Assembly (NCBI GenBank): GCA_036280295.1
Contig: DASURA010000354.1
Coordinates: 1 to 30,496 of the forward strand
Reading direction: 5' to 3'
Length of the DNA stretch: 30,496 nt
DNA from: AWTP1-13 sp036280295
Lineage (GTDB): Bacteria > Pseudomonadota > Alphaproteobacteria > Rhizobiales > Hyphomicrobiaceae
The translations under genes were made by a program, and so were the position numbers. The notes below the pieces were generated by a model, which saw only the letters and a program-made list of their open reading frames with translations, did not search any database and was not told the origin of the DNA. Positions 7,964 through 16,580 of this stretch are shown piece after piece; the stretch's first letter is position 1; every line of letters starts with the position of its first letter.

Positions 7964-8950
7964 ATGGTGGCCTATCTCGTCCGGCGTCTGGCCTATGGCG
8001 TGCTGACGCTCGTCGGTGTGCTGATCCTGCTGTTCACGCTGTTCTTCGCTGTCACCACGCCGGACGATATCGCCCGCAAGGCTGTGGGCGAACGCGCCCG
8101 GCCGGAGGTGTACGAGCAGTGGAAGAAGAACCACGGCTATGACCGGCCGCTAATGCTCAACGCCGAGCACGGCATACTGGACAGCCGGCGCTATACGGAT
8201 ACCCTGCTCGCCGAGCATTTCCGCCGCATGCTGACCTTCGACTTCGGCCGCAGCGACGCCGGCGATGAGCCGATTGCCGAGCGGCTGTGGCAGGGCGCCG
8301 GCCCAAGCCTCAGCCTGACGCTGCCGCTGTTCGTGCTGGGACTGCTGGTCGGCATCGGCACCGCGCTGGTCGCAGCCTTCTTCCGCGAGACCTACATCGA
8401 CCGGGCGGTGCTGCTGGCGTGCGTCGTCACCATGAGCGTCGCCGGCCTGTTGTTCATCATCGGTGGCCAGTTCCTGGTGAGCCTGCTGCTCAAGTGGTTC
8501 CCGATCTCCGGCTTCGATCCCAACGCCGCGGTCGTGGCTCGCTTCCTGGCGCTGCCCGTGCTGATCGGCCTCGTCATCGGCTTCGGCCCGGATGCCCGCT
8601 TCTACCGCACCGTGTTCGCCGAGGAGATGGGGCGCGACTACGTCCGCACGGCACGGGCCAAGGGGGCGGGAGACGCCCGCGTGATGCTGGCGCATGTGCT
8701 GCGCAACGCTATGATCCCGATCCTGACGAACGTCGTGGTAGCCATCCCGACGCTGTTCACGGGGGCGCTGCTGCTGGAGTCGTTCTTCGGCATTCCGGGG
8801 CTCGGCTCGCTCACGGTCGATGCCTTGAACGGCAACGACTTCGCGACGCTGCGGACGATGGTGTACCTGGGGGCGCTGATGTTCATTGCCGCGCAGATGT
8901 TGACGGACGTGAGCTATGCACTGGCGGATCCGAGAGTGAGGCTGGGGTGA
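7964..8950 (+). CDS. Peptide-type ABC transporter permease (DppB/OppB family)
   Basis: Inner-membrane permease, 328 residues from ATG 7964, immediately after the binding-protein stop. The N-terminus MVAYLVRRLAYGVLTLVGVL is the classic first helix of DppB-like proteins. The EAA-type coupling loop is seen as EEMGRDYVRTARAKG. The periplasmic loop after helix 1 (ending about residue 100) is longer than in enteric DppB. An upstream extension of the frame is ignored because it overlaps the binding-protein gene. It partners with the permease at 9149. Confidence 0.92.
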   Translation: MVAYLVRRLAYGVLTLVGVLILLFTLFFAVTTPDDIARKAVGERARPEVYEQWKKNHGYDRPLMLNAEHGILDSRRYTDTLLAEHFRRMLTFDFGRSDAGDEPIAERLWQGAGPSLSLTLPLFVLGLLVGIGTALVAAFFRETYIDRAVLLACVVTMSVAGLLFIIGGQFLVSLLLKWFPISGFDPNAAVVARFLALPVLIGLVIGFGPDARFYRTVFAEEMGRDYVRTARAKGAGDARVMLAHVLRNAMIPILTNVVVAIPTLFTGALLLESFFGIPGLGSLTVDALNGNDFATLRTMVYLGALMFIAAQMLTDVSYALADPRVRLG

Positions 8951-8997
8951 TGGAGCGCTGCTGGATGTTTCAACACGGGTCCTGGACGCGACCGGAT

Positions 8998-9099
8998 TCC
9001 CCTCCCCCTTGTCGGGAGGGGTTAGGGGCGGGGGGAACCCCGACGGTGACGTTCTGCAATGCCCTTCGCCCTGTCCCTTCCCCACGAGGGGGGAGGGGA
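8998..9099 (+). repeat. 102-bp palindromic element, copy A
   Basis: Starts TCCCCTCCCCCTTG and ends GAGGGGGGAGGGGA, with hairpin-forming G/C-tract arms and a less structured centre containing GTTCTGCAAT. The reverse complement of 19279-19380 matches it over its full length with scattered differences, including the centre. It separates the two permease genes of the peptide-type operon, widening the gap to 198 bp in an otherwise tightly packed operon. This suggests insertion of a non-autonomous (MITE/REP-like) element. Confidence 0.85.
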
Positions 9100-9148
9100 C
9101 GTTGCGACGAGCGTATCGCCATGACCTTACGAGTGTAGTGGGTCACGC

Positions 9149-10162
9149 ATGCACTGGGTCTCCAACATTGTCGTCCTGCTGCTGGTTCTCGGCGCCATCT
9201 GGCTGGCCCGGGGGCTCTCCAGCAGCCGCTTCTGGCGTGAGAGCGGCATCGAGCTGTGGCGACGGCGGCGGCTGGCGATCATCGCGGTCGGCGTGTTCGT
9301 GCTGATCGCGCTGCTCGATTCCATCGCCTGGATCGGGGGCGGCGGCCAGGGCCTGGCCACGTACCAGCCGCGAACCATCATCGATCGCATATTTGCGCCC
9401 GACACCTTCAAGGAGGCGAGCTACTCGGCGCCGTTCGCGACCAAGGCGTTCTATGGCGGCAAGCCGCTGATGCATCCCGGCGCGCATTGGATGGGCACCG
9501 ACATCCTCGGCCGCGATGTGGTCTACCGGGCACTGAAGGGGGTGCGGGTGGCGTTGCTGATCGGGGTGTTCACCAGCCTCATCGTGATCCCCCTCGCGCT
9601 GTTGTTCGGCGTGGCTGCCGGCTACTTCGGGCGGCGCATCGACGACGGCGTGTTCTTTGTCATGACGGTGCTGGCCTCGGTGCCGAGCCTGCTGCTGCTG
9701 ATCGCACTGATCTCCGTGCTGGGCAAGGGCACGCTGCAGGTGTGCATCGCGCTGGGTGTCACCGGTTGGGTCGGCTTCTGCCGGCTCGCGCGCGGCGAGA
9801 CGTTCAAGCTGCGCGAGACCGACTATGTCGCCGCCGCCCGCGCGCTGGGCGTCTCCGATCTCAAGATCATCGCGCGCCACATCCTGCCCAACCTCGCGCA
9901 CCTCGTCATCATCACCTTCGCGCTGTCCTTCACCGGCCTCGTCCTCACCGAGACCATCCTGTCCTACCTCGGCATCGGCATCGACGGCAGCTGGGGGCAG
10001 ATGATCGACCAGGCGCGCAACGAGCTGTCGCGGACGCCGATCATCTGGTGGAACCTCACGGCGGCGGCGGCCCTGCTGTTCATCCTGGTCTTGTCCGTCA
10101 ACACCATTGCCGACGCCATGCGCGACATCGCCGACCCGCGCACGCGCAGGGAGACGCAATGA
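9149..10162 (+). CDS. Peptide-type ABC transporter permease (DppC/OppC family)
   Basis: Second permease, 337 residues. An N-terminal helix (IVVLLLVLGAIWLARG) precedes the basic segment FWRRRR-like (WRRRRLAIIAVGVFVLIAL), so it has one more helix than standard DppC. A periplasmic insert (about residues 70-110) leads to the family motif HWMGTDILGRDVVYRALKG. The coupling loop is YVAAARALGVSDLKIIARHILPN. Its stop overlaps the next start as ATGA. It should form the membrane channel with the permease at 7964. Confidence 0.92.
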   Translation: MHWVSNIVVLLLVLGAIWLARGLSSSRFWRESGIELWRRRRLAIIAVGVFVLIALLDSIAWIGGGGQGLATYQPRTIIDRIFAPDTFKEASYSAPFATKAFYGGKPLMHPGAHWMGTDILGRDVVYRALKGVRVALLIGVFTSLIVIPLALLFGVAAGYFGRRIDDGVFFVMTVLASVPSLLLLIALISVLGKGTLQVCIALGVTGWVGFCRLARGETFKLRETDYVAAARALGVSDLKIIARHILPNLAHLVIITFALSFTGLVLTETILSYLGIGIDGSWGQMIDQARNELSRTPIIWWNLTAAAALLFILVLSVNTIADAMRDIADPRTRRETQ

Positions 10163-11145
10163 GCCCACCCCTTCTGGCGATCGACCGGCTCGCCGTGTCG
10201 TTTCCTGCCGAAGGCGGGCGGGTGCGGGTGGTCGATCGTGTCGAGCTCAGGATCTCACCGGGCGAGACCCTGGCGCTGGTGGGCGAATCCGGCTGCGGCA
10301 AGTCGATCACCGCGCTTGCCGTCATGCGCCTGGTACCGAAACCCGGCGTGATCGAGCCCGACAGCCGCATCCGCTTCAACGGCCAGGACCTGCTGGCGCT
10401 TTCGGTGGACGAGATGCGGGCGCTGCGCGGTGCCAGCATCGGCATGATCTTCCAGGAGCCGATGACCAGCCTCAATCCTGTCACCACTGTCGGCAGCCAG
10501 GTGGCAGAGGCGATCCGGCTGCACACCGCGATCTCCGCGGCAGCGGCCCGGGAGCGGGTGATCGAGGTGTTCCAGATGGTGGGCATTCCCGATCCGGCGC
10601 TGCGCGTCGATGCCTATCCCCACCAGCTCTCCGGCGGTCTCAAGCAGCGGGTGATGATCGCCATGGCGATGGTCCTGCAACCGCGCCTGCTCATCTGCGA
10701 CGAGCCCACCACGGCGCTCGATGCCACCATCCGCGGGCAGATCCTGGAGCTGATCCGCAATCTCGCGGCCCACACCGGCACCGCCGTGCTGCTCATCACC
10801 CACGACTTCGGCGTGGTGAATGCGGTCGCCGACCGTGTGGCCGTGATGTACGCCGGCCAGGTGGTCGAGGAGGGCACGCGCGAGGAGCTGCTGAGCCGGC
10901 CGCGGCATCCCTATACGCAAGGCCTGCTGCGCTCGATCCCGCGGCCGGAGGCGCGTGGCCGTCGGCTGGAGGAGATCGCGGGCGCCGTGCCGCGTCCGGG
11001 GCAATGGCCCGCTGGCTGCCGTTTCCACCCGCGCTGCCCGCTCGCCTTCGAGCGCTGCCGCAGCGAGGTGCCGGCGAGGACGGCGGTATCGTCCACGCAG
11101 TCCGCCTGGTGCCACCTCGTTGCCCGGGAGGAGGCCGGCCGATGA
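10159..11145 (+). CDS. Peptide-type ABC transporter ATP-binding protein (DppD/OppD family)
   Basis: Cytoplasmic ATPase, 328 residues from ATG 10159 (ATGA overlap with the permease). Motifs are Walker A GESGCGKS, Q-loop IFQEPMTSLNPV, signature LSGGLKQR, Walker B LLICDEPTTALD and H-loop LLITHDFGVV. The C-terminal oligopeptide-transporter extension is present, with the cysteine-bearing segment GCRFHPRCPLAFERC that in DppD/OppD relatives can bind an iron-sulfur cluster. Ser follows Lys in Walker A, as in many DppD-type proteins. It pairs with the next ATPase. Confidence 0.95.
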   Translation: MSPPLLAIDRLAVSFPAEGGRVRVVDRVELRISPGETLALVGESGCGKSITALAVMRLVPKPGVIEPDSRIRFNGQDLLALSVDEMRALRGASIGMIFQEPMTSLNPVTTVGSQVAEAIRLHTAISAAAARERVIEVFQMVGIPDPALRVDAYPHQLSGGLKQRVMIAMAMVLQPRLLICDEPTTALDATIRGQILELIRNLAAHTGTAVLLITHDFGVVNAVADRVAVMYAGQVVEEGTREELLSRPRHPYTQGLLRSIPRPEARGRRLEEIAGAVPRPGQWPAGCRFHPRCPLAFERCRSEVPARTAVSSTQSAWCHLVAREEAGR

Positions 11146-12125
11146 CGAAGGTATGCGGAGAACCGCTGCTTGAGGTGCGCGGGCTCAGGGCCTGGTTCCC
11201 GATCCGCAAGGGCATCCTACAGCGCGTTGCCGGCTACGTGAAGGCGGTCGACGGTGTGGACCTGACGATCCGGTGCGGCGAGACGCTGGCGCTGGTGGGC
11301 GAATCCGGCTGCGGCAAGACCACAGTCGGCCGGGCGATCCTGCGGCTCGTCGAGCCGACCGGCGGCAGCGTCCATTTCGACGGCGACGACATCGTCGCGC
11401 TGCCGCCAGCCGGGTTCCATCCCTATCGGCGCCGCATGCAGATCGTCATGCAGGACCCCGGCGCCGCCCTCGATCCGCGCATGACCGTGCGCGATGCCAT
11501 CGCCGAAGGCATGGAGGCGTTCGGGCTGGGCAGCAGCGCTGACGAGCGCACCTCCCGCGTCGCCGACCTGATGCGTCAGGTGAGCCTGGACCCGGAGACG
11601 ATGTGGCGCTACCCGCACGAGTTCTCCGGCGGCCAGCGCCAGCGCATCTGCATCGCCCGCGCGCTCGCCGTCGAGCCGGCGCTCCTCATTTGCGACGAGG
11701 CCACCTCGGCGCTCGACGTGTCGATCCAGGCGCAGATCCTGAACCTGCTCGCCGACCTCAAGGAGCAGCGCAATCTGGCCTACCTGTTCATCACCCACGA
11801 CCTCGGCGTCGTGCGCTACTTTGCCACTCGCGTTGCCGTCATGTACCTGGGGCGTATCGTCGAGGAGGGTCCGACCGAGCGCATCTTCACGGCGCCCAGC
11901 CATCCCTACACCAAGGCGTTGCTGGCCTCGGTGCCGTCGCTCGATCCGGCGCGGCGGCTCGCCAAGCCGGCAGCGCTGGGTGACGTGCCGTCGCCAGCCA
12001 ACCCGCCGTCCGGCTGTCACTATCATCCGCGCTGCCCGGTGCGGCTGGCCGAATGCAGCGTCAAGGATCCGCCCGTGGTGGCGCTTGCGGATGGCATGTG
12101 CCGGTGCGTGCTGGCGAAAGAATAG
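11142..12125 (+). CDS. Peptide-type ABC transporter ATP-binding protein (DppF/OppF family)
   Basis: Second ATPase of the importer, 327 residues from ATG 11142 (ATGA overlap). Motifs are Walker A GESGCGKTT, Q-loop IVMQDPGAALDPRMTV, signature FSGGQRQR, Walker B LLICDEATSALD and H-loop LFITHDLGVV. The C-terminal extension GCHYHPRCPVRLAEC is again the Opp/Dpp type. The FPIRKGILQR insert near the N-terminus is typical of OppF/DppF. It is the last gene of the operon and converges on the gene at 12189. Confidence 0.95.
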   Translation: MTKVCGEPLLEVRGLRAWFPIRKGILQRVAGYVKAVDGVDLTIRCGETLALVGESGCGKTTVGRAILRLVEPTGGSVHFDGDDIVALPPAGFHPYRRRMQIVMQDPGAALDPRMTVRDAIAEGMEAFGLGSSADERTSRVADLMRQVSLDPETMWRYPHEFSGGQRQRICIARALAVEPALLICDEATSALDVSIQAQILNLLADLKEQRNLAYLFITHDLGVVRYFATRVAVMYLGRIVEEGPTERIFTAPSHPYTKALLASVPSLDPARRLAKPAALGDVPSPANPPSGCHYHPRCPVRLAECSVKDPPVVALADGMCRCVLAKE

Positions 12126-12145
12126 AGGTGGGCGGAGCAGGCGCA

Positions 12146-12177
12146 GGGCGGATGACGCGTTGCGCGCTCATTCGCCC
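12146..12177 (+). repeat. Short GGCGGATTA-family hairpin between convergent genes
   Basis: GGGCGGATGA (12146-12155) and TCATTCGCCC (12168-12177) form a hairpin with one G-T type mismatch around a GCGC-rich loop. It resembles half of the elements at 2977-3078 and 4442-4524. It sits in the 63-bp gap between convergent genes and may act as a shared transcript-end structure, although no T-run follows. Confidence 0.6.
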
Positions 12178-12188
12178 CGAGTTGAGGG

Positions 12189-13907
12189 CTAATTGCCCAT
12201 TGCGAGCAGAACGTAGAGGGCGACGCCGGCAACCATCGAGAGCACCAGTCCGGTGGCAAAGCCCAGGAGATAGACATGCTTTCCTTGGCCCGCGTCGGAG
12301 GAGAGCGGCCGGGGCAGATACGGCGCCGGCTCGCCGTCCGGAAATGGTGCGTGAGCGCCGCGCAAATCGAGCGACGCACCGTGGTATAGCTGGTGAGGCG
12401 ACCCGAACGGGGCTTCAGGCTCGGGCCGGACCTCGAGTTGCGCCGGCGGTTGCGATGGTTCCGGCGGCGGAAGGGTCTGGCTCAGCATGTGCTGGAGGCT
12501 GTTCAGCGCCCGGGCCGTCGCATTCGCCTCGGCGGCAATCTTCGCCGTGGTCTCGTTCGATGCTCTGTCAGCCGCATCGAAGGCGAAGGGCGGCGCCGCC
12601 ATCTTGGCCACACGGGAGTCAGGAGGCCCGATACCGGCCTCCTCCCCGGTTTCGCCTGGGCCGTGTGCGGGCGGCGGAGACGTTGGCGCGTCTGAAAATA
12701 GCGGGGCGATATCCTCGCTGCCTGCCAACCGCTCGCTGTCCACGGCTTCGGCAGCGGACCTGGGAAATGGAGGAGCAACCGCATCTACGCCGTAGCCCTC
12801 GGCCGGCTCCGGCCGCGCGGTCCTTGCGAAGGCGGACGGCTCGCGGGCTTCTGCGTTAGACTGCTCGTCGTCAGAGCCCGGTGTCGCCGGCAGCTCTATG
12901 TATGGCGGCAGTCCTGCCGGAATGGCGGCAGACGCATCATCCAGGCCGCCCGGCATGTCCGCAAGCGGCGGCCAAGCCGGCGTGCCCAGATATGGCTGGT
13001 CTTTCGTATCCTGTTGCAGTGGCGGGTCTGCCTGAGCGCCCGGCGGCTCCGGAAACGGCGGCCAGTCGGAGGGATGCGGCATCGGCGGCGGCATGCCGGC
13101 GGAGGCGGACAGGGCTCCCGCTTCACGTGCGGGCCGGCCCCCCTCAATCGAACTGACGGGCGGCTCCGGAAACGGCGGCCATGCATCGCGGCCAGGCACC
13201 GGCGCAGGATCTGCCCCACCCTGCTGCGGGGCGCCCGCTGAAGACAGGCTGTTGTCGGACTCGGCGCTGTCCGTAGCGGCGTCTTCCTGCGGCGGCGCCT
13301 CGATTCCGGCAGGCGAGGAGGAGGCTTCGGGCGCTATCTCGCCCGCATCGGCGTCAGTGGGCGGAGCCTCCCCATCCATTTGATCGGCGGAGGCGGCATC
13401 GGCCGGGCCGAGCCCCTGGAAGATGGCCGAAACCTGAAACCGCTCGAGCGCCCCCGGCCGGGGCGGGCTGTCCTGGCCATCGCCCTCTGCGGGCCGGAAC
13501 GAAAAGGGCGATGCGGCCAGATAGCTCGGGTCTGCTTGAGGCTCTGGCTCTGCGGCGGCTTGCGGCGGCTCGTCTGGAAAGGAGTCAATGATCGCATCGA
13601 GCGATTCTGCATCGCCGGACGGCGGTGACTCCTGGGGACCAGCAGCCTCAGCAGCGGGCTGTGGAGGCTCTTCGGGAAAGTCCTCCGCCTGTGCCGGAGC
13701 GTCGGCGTCGCTCGGCTCCTGGCCGGCAGCGCTGGCGTCGGGATTGCCTGCAAGCACATCGACCAGGGATCCATCCCCGAACAGGTCCCGGCGCGTGGTC
13801 GCGACTGCCTCGGCATCGCGCAGCCGCAAACCGGCGCGGCGAGCTGGATCCCCCTTGCGCTCGTCGGCGTGGTTGTCGGCATCTGGCGGCGATTGGCCGT
13901 CTTCCAT
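12189..13907 (-). CDS. Acidic, proline/alanine-rich disordered protein with C-terminal membrane anchor
   Basis: I do not recognise a named family. The product has 572 residues from ATG 13907 (TTG 13919 and GTG 13910 are alternatives). Nearly all of it is low-complexity, acidic and Pro/Ala/Ser-rich, with no cysteine seen. Short motifs recur: WPPFPEPP twice, AWPPLADMP, APPFPRS, APLFSDAP, and the pair FPEEPPQPAAE / FPDEPPQAAAE. The last about 25 residues (VYLLGFATGLVLSMVAGVALYVLLAMGN) are a single hydrophobic helix at the extreme C-terminus, so the protein is probably tail-anchored with the disordered part in the cytoplasm. It lies about 40 bp downstream of the coiled-coil gene on the same strand. 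The reading frame is supported by the terminal helix and the motif repeats rather than by homology. Confidence 0.7.
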   Translation of the reverse strand: MEDGQSPPDADNHADERKGDPARRAGLRLRDAEAVATTRRDLFGDGSLVDVLAGNPDASAAGQEPSDADAPAQAEDFPEEPPQPAAEAAGPQESPPSGDAESLDAIIDSFPDEPPQAAAEPEPQADPSYLAASPFSFRPAEGDGQDSPPRPGALERFQVSAIFQGLGPADAASADQMDGEAPPTDADAGEIAPEASSSPAGIEAPPQEDAATDSAESDNSLSSAGAPQQGGADPAPVPGRDAWPPFPEPPVSSIEGGRPAREAGALSASAGMPPPMPHPSDWPPFPEPPGAQADPPLQQDTKDQPYLGTPAWPPLADMPGGLDDASAAIPAGLPPYIELPATPGSDDEQSNAEAREPSAFARTARPEPAEGYGVDAVAPPFPRSAAEAVDSERLAGSEDIAPLFSDAPTSPPPAHGPGETGEEAGIGPPDSRVAKMAAPPFAFDAADRASNETTAKIAAEANATARALNSLQHMLSQTLPPPEPSQPPAQLEVRPEPEAPFGSPHQLYHGASLDLRGAHAPFPDGEPAPYLPRPLSSDAGQGKHVYLLGFATGLVLSMVAGVALYVLLAMGN

Positions 13908-13948
13908 CACAACTCTCAACGCTCAAGCGGTCGACTTCCGCACCCGTT

Positions 13949-15487
13949 TCAGGGCTTGCCGAGCCCGGTAATCCGATCCAGCAGGCGCACCTTGCGCCCC
14001 TCTCCAGGTATTGCCGCCGTTTGGGGCATCTCTGCGGCCACGGGCGTGGGAGCTGGTGATGGCGCAGGTGCGGGTGGGCTCTGCGGGGGCAGCGCAGCGT
14101 CGGCAGCCGATGCCAGGACTGGCGCCACGTTTTCTGCGCCATTGGCGGGGCTGCCGGCCGTCGCGCTGACGACCACAGCTTTCTCCTCGGCCGGCGGGAA
14201 CGGGGCCGGGGGAGGCTCGGCAGGACTTACAGGAACCTCAGCCACCCGTTCGGCCAGGCGCCGCTTTCCAGTGTCTTTGCCATTGCGCCGGGAGTGTCCC
14301 GTGGCCGGCGCCGGTGTGGCCGCCGCTCCGGAGCCGACGCGGCGCAGCTCCTCCAGGAAATGCGCCGCCTGTTGCGCCAGGCGCTCGTTGGCGGAGGCCA
14401 GCTCGGCGCGGAGCTTGGCGATCGTTGCAGCCTGGCGCTCCGCCTGGGCCTCCGCAGAGCCGGCCCGAGCCTTGAGCGCCAGACGGCTATTCTTCAAGCC
14501 TGCTCCGGCCGCGTCCACCTGCTCGAAGGCCGCCAGGGCGGCCTTGAGCCGGGCAATCTCGCCCGCCTGGTCCTCGGCGCGCGCTGTCAGTGCCCGCAGC
14601 GCCTTGTCCTGCTCCGCCCGAGCCGGCTCCTCTGTCAGGGGCGCCGAACGTGCCAATTGCAAGGTCTGCTCGGCGTCGTTCAGGCTCTCGCGCGCACGCT
14701 CCACCGGGCTTTGCCCCAGTGTTGGGTCTCCGGGCGGCGGGGGGGCGGCAGCAGCATCGGGCCCGGCCAACGCAGCCGTGACGACGTATCCCTCGCCCAG
14801 CCGCCGCTGCAGGCGGTCGATCAGGGTCGCCTGCTCTCGGGTCTTGGCGCGCAGCGCCTCCGTCTCGGCACGCATCGCAATTTCGCCCTCAGGCTCGCTC
14901 TCGCCGGTTGCGGTGCGGCGCTTTCGTCCACCCCTGGTGGCCAGAGCCGTATTGAGCCGGTCGATCTCGGCCGAGCGCTGGGCGTTGATCGAGGTGGCCT
15001 CCTCCAGGGCGGCCTTGTGCCGCTTGGCCCCCTGCGCCAGCTCGGCGATTTCGCGGTCGCGGTTGAACAACAGGCGCTTGGCCTCGGCGAGGCGCGCCTC
15101 GACCTTCGGCAGCCGGTCTGCAACCGTCTGTTCCAGCACGCGCCGGGCATTCAGGTTCTCGTCGAGCTCCGCCTTGATGACGACAACGTCGGTCTCCAGC
15201 CCCGAGATGGACGCGTCGCGGCGGTTGATCTCGATCAGCTGGCGCGCTTTTTCGTGCCGGGCCTGGTCCAGCTGCGCTTCCAGCTTGTGGACCCGGATGG
15301 CATAGGTCGCGCGCAGCCGGTCCAGGTCTGCCTTGATCTCAGGCTCGCTCACCGGCAGGCTCGCCTTGAGACGCTTGGTCGTGAGCCGGACAGCCCGTGA
15401 CCAGAACGCGGACGCAAGCAGCAGCGCAAGCAGGCTCGCTATCAGGAAGCCCAGAGCCACCAGCATGCCGGACTGAATGGAGATCAA
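13949..15487 (-). CDS. Membrane-anchored coiled-coil protein of unknown function
   Basis: Has 512 residues. One N-terminal membrane helix (about residues 8-28, MLVALGFLIASLLALLLASAF) is followed by a basic segment WSRAVRLTTKRLKASLP, which predicts a cytoplasmic body by the positive-inside rule. Residues about 45-370 are heptad-rich and charged (LDRLRATYAIRVHKLEAQLDQ, RDREIAELAQ, EIDRLNTAL, QATLIDRLQRRLGEG), interrupted near 195-215 and 260-280. The last about 130 residues are Pro/Ala-rich. From memory, proteins with this helix plus AVRLTTKRL segment are conserved and unnamed in Hyphomicrobiales. It is paired with the disordered tail-anchored protein, so a structural or scaffold role at the inner membrane is an inference. 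Confidence 0.82.
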   Translation of the reverse strand: MISIQSGMLVALGFLIASLLALLLASAFWSRAVRLTTKRLKASLPVSEPEIKADLDRLRATYAIRVHKLEAQLDQARHEKARQLIEINRRDASISGLETDVVVIKAELDENLNARRVLEQTVADRLPKVEARLAEAKRLLFNRDREIAELAQGAKRHKAALEEATSINAQRSAEIDRLNTALATRGGRKRRTATGESEPEGEIAMRAETEALRAKTREQATLIDRLQRRLGEGYVVTAALAGPDAAAAPPPPGDPTLGQSPVERARESLNDAEQTLQLARSAPLTEEPARAEQDKALRALTARAEDQAGEIARLKAALAAFEQVDAAGAGLKNSRLALKARAGSAEAQAERQAATIAKLRAELASANERLAQQAAHFLEELRRVGSGAAATPAPATGHSRRNGKDTGKRRLAERVAEVPVSPAEPPPAPFPPAEEKAVVVSATAGSPANGAENVAPVLASAADAALPPQSPPAPAPSPAPTPVAAEMPQTAAIPGEGRKVRLLDRITGLGKP

Positions 15488-15646
15488 TGCTGCTTCCTTG
15501 GCTTCTTCAGTGCGAGCGGCAGGGCGAAAGTTATACTGCGCCTCATGGCTCCCGTAAGCTCCAACGGGCGGGTTTGGGTATCATAAAGCAGTGTTTGCAA
15601 GCAGTGCCAATCCGGCGGAATGCTGGCTTTGGGCTAACTTGCTGTC

Positions 15647-16390
15647 CTAGAAGGGATCCCAGGTCGGCTGGGGCGTGTATTTCAAGTAGCCGATGCTGGC
15701 GCCGAGCCTGAGGCCGAGCCCGGTGCGGATCGGCGCCGTGACGATGTCGCCGTTCTTTTGGAAGGTGAGGCCGACCCCGCCCACCATGTAGGCCGAGCCG
15801 TCAACGCCGCCGAATCGCCGGTAGATGTCGGTTGGATCGCGCAGGTTATAGACCAGCACCATCACCTTGGAGCCGTCCCCGCCCAGGTCGTAGCCGATCG
15901 AAGGGCCCTGCCAGTAGACGCGGTGGGTGCCGGCGTCCTTGGTGTAGAGCATGCCCTCTCCATAGCGCAGGCCGGCGAAGATGGCGCCGCCGAGATCCTG
16001 GCCGAGGATGTAGCCGTTGGGATAGCCCTGCTTCTGGAATGCATATTCTATGGCGCTGGCGAGCCCCTTGGTGGTGGCCCCGAAGAAGCGGTGTCCAGCC
16101 TCGACGATCTCGTTCGACGAGAAGCTGCCTGGTGGCCCTCCGTAGCCATAGGGCGCCGGGCCGTCGTAGGGACCGGGATAGGGCTGGCCCGGCAGGGTCT
16201 TGGGGTCGGCTCCAGGCGGATAATAGGGCTCGGGTGGTGGCGCAGCGGCCACAGGCGGCCGGTAGGCGTCGTCGGGTCCCTGCGCCGGCACGGGTGACGC
16301 CGGCAACAACAACGCCAGCATTGCCACCAGGGCGCCGGTCAATGCCAGGGCAAACGCGCTGCTACGTGCGGCCGTGCATCGTTGGGGCAT
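15647..16390 (-). CDS. eipA: EipA-like DUF1134 exported envelope protein
   Basis: Has 247 residues. A Sec signal (hydrophobic core ALALTGALVAMLALLLPASPVPAQ, cleavage near 37) is followed by a Pro/Gly/Tyr-rich linker (residues about 45-90). The conserved DUF1134 domain then runs from SSNEIVEAGHRFFGATTKGL through GAIFAGLRYGEGMLYTK, YWQGPSIGYDLGGDGSK and YMVGGVGLTFQ to GLRLGASIGYLKYT at the C-terminus. EipA of Brucella is a periplasmic protein needed for envelope integrity; the same role is expected here. The gene is followed after 159 bp, on the same strand, by the coiled-coil gene, and preceded by ligD 190 bp upstream. Confidence 0.9.
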   Translation of the reverse strand: MPQRCTAARSSAFALALTGALVAMLALLLPASPVPAQGPDDAYRPPVAAAPPPEPYYPPGADPKTLPGQPYPGPYDGPAPYGYGGPPGSFSSNEIVEAGHRFFGATTKGLASAIEYAFQKQGYPNGYILGQDLGGAIFAGLRYGEGMLYTKDAGTHRVYWQGPSIGYDLGGDGSKVMVLVYNLRDPTDIYRRFGGVDGSAYMVGGVGLTFQKNGDIVTAPIRTGLGLRLGASIGYLKYTPQPTWDPF

Positions 16391-16580
16391 GGTTCGGCTC
16401 GGGGTCCAATCGGGGCGAATTGGTCTTCTCCACGCGCGCGGAGGTTCGTGCCAACGCCTAATCCGGGCGCGTGCCTAAAGGAAGCATTTGCGCAAAGTAT
16501 TACCAAAGTGTGGCTACGGTGCAGGTGTGCGAGTATCTATTTTGCAGCTATCGCGTGCATCAAGCCGGGCGCATTGCGTC

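Noticed and set aside
2977..9099. CRISPR-like array or phage attachment sites suggested by repeated palindromes
   Set aside because: The repeats are dispersed, of differing length and internally palindromic; there are no regular spacers, cas genes, integrase or tRNA nearby.
13869..15305. Long plus-strand frame opposite the coiled-coil protein
   Set aside because: Ser/Ala/Arg-rich antisense composition with no domain features; the minus strand has a membrane helix and heptads.
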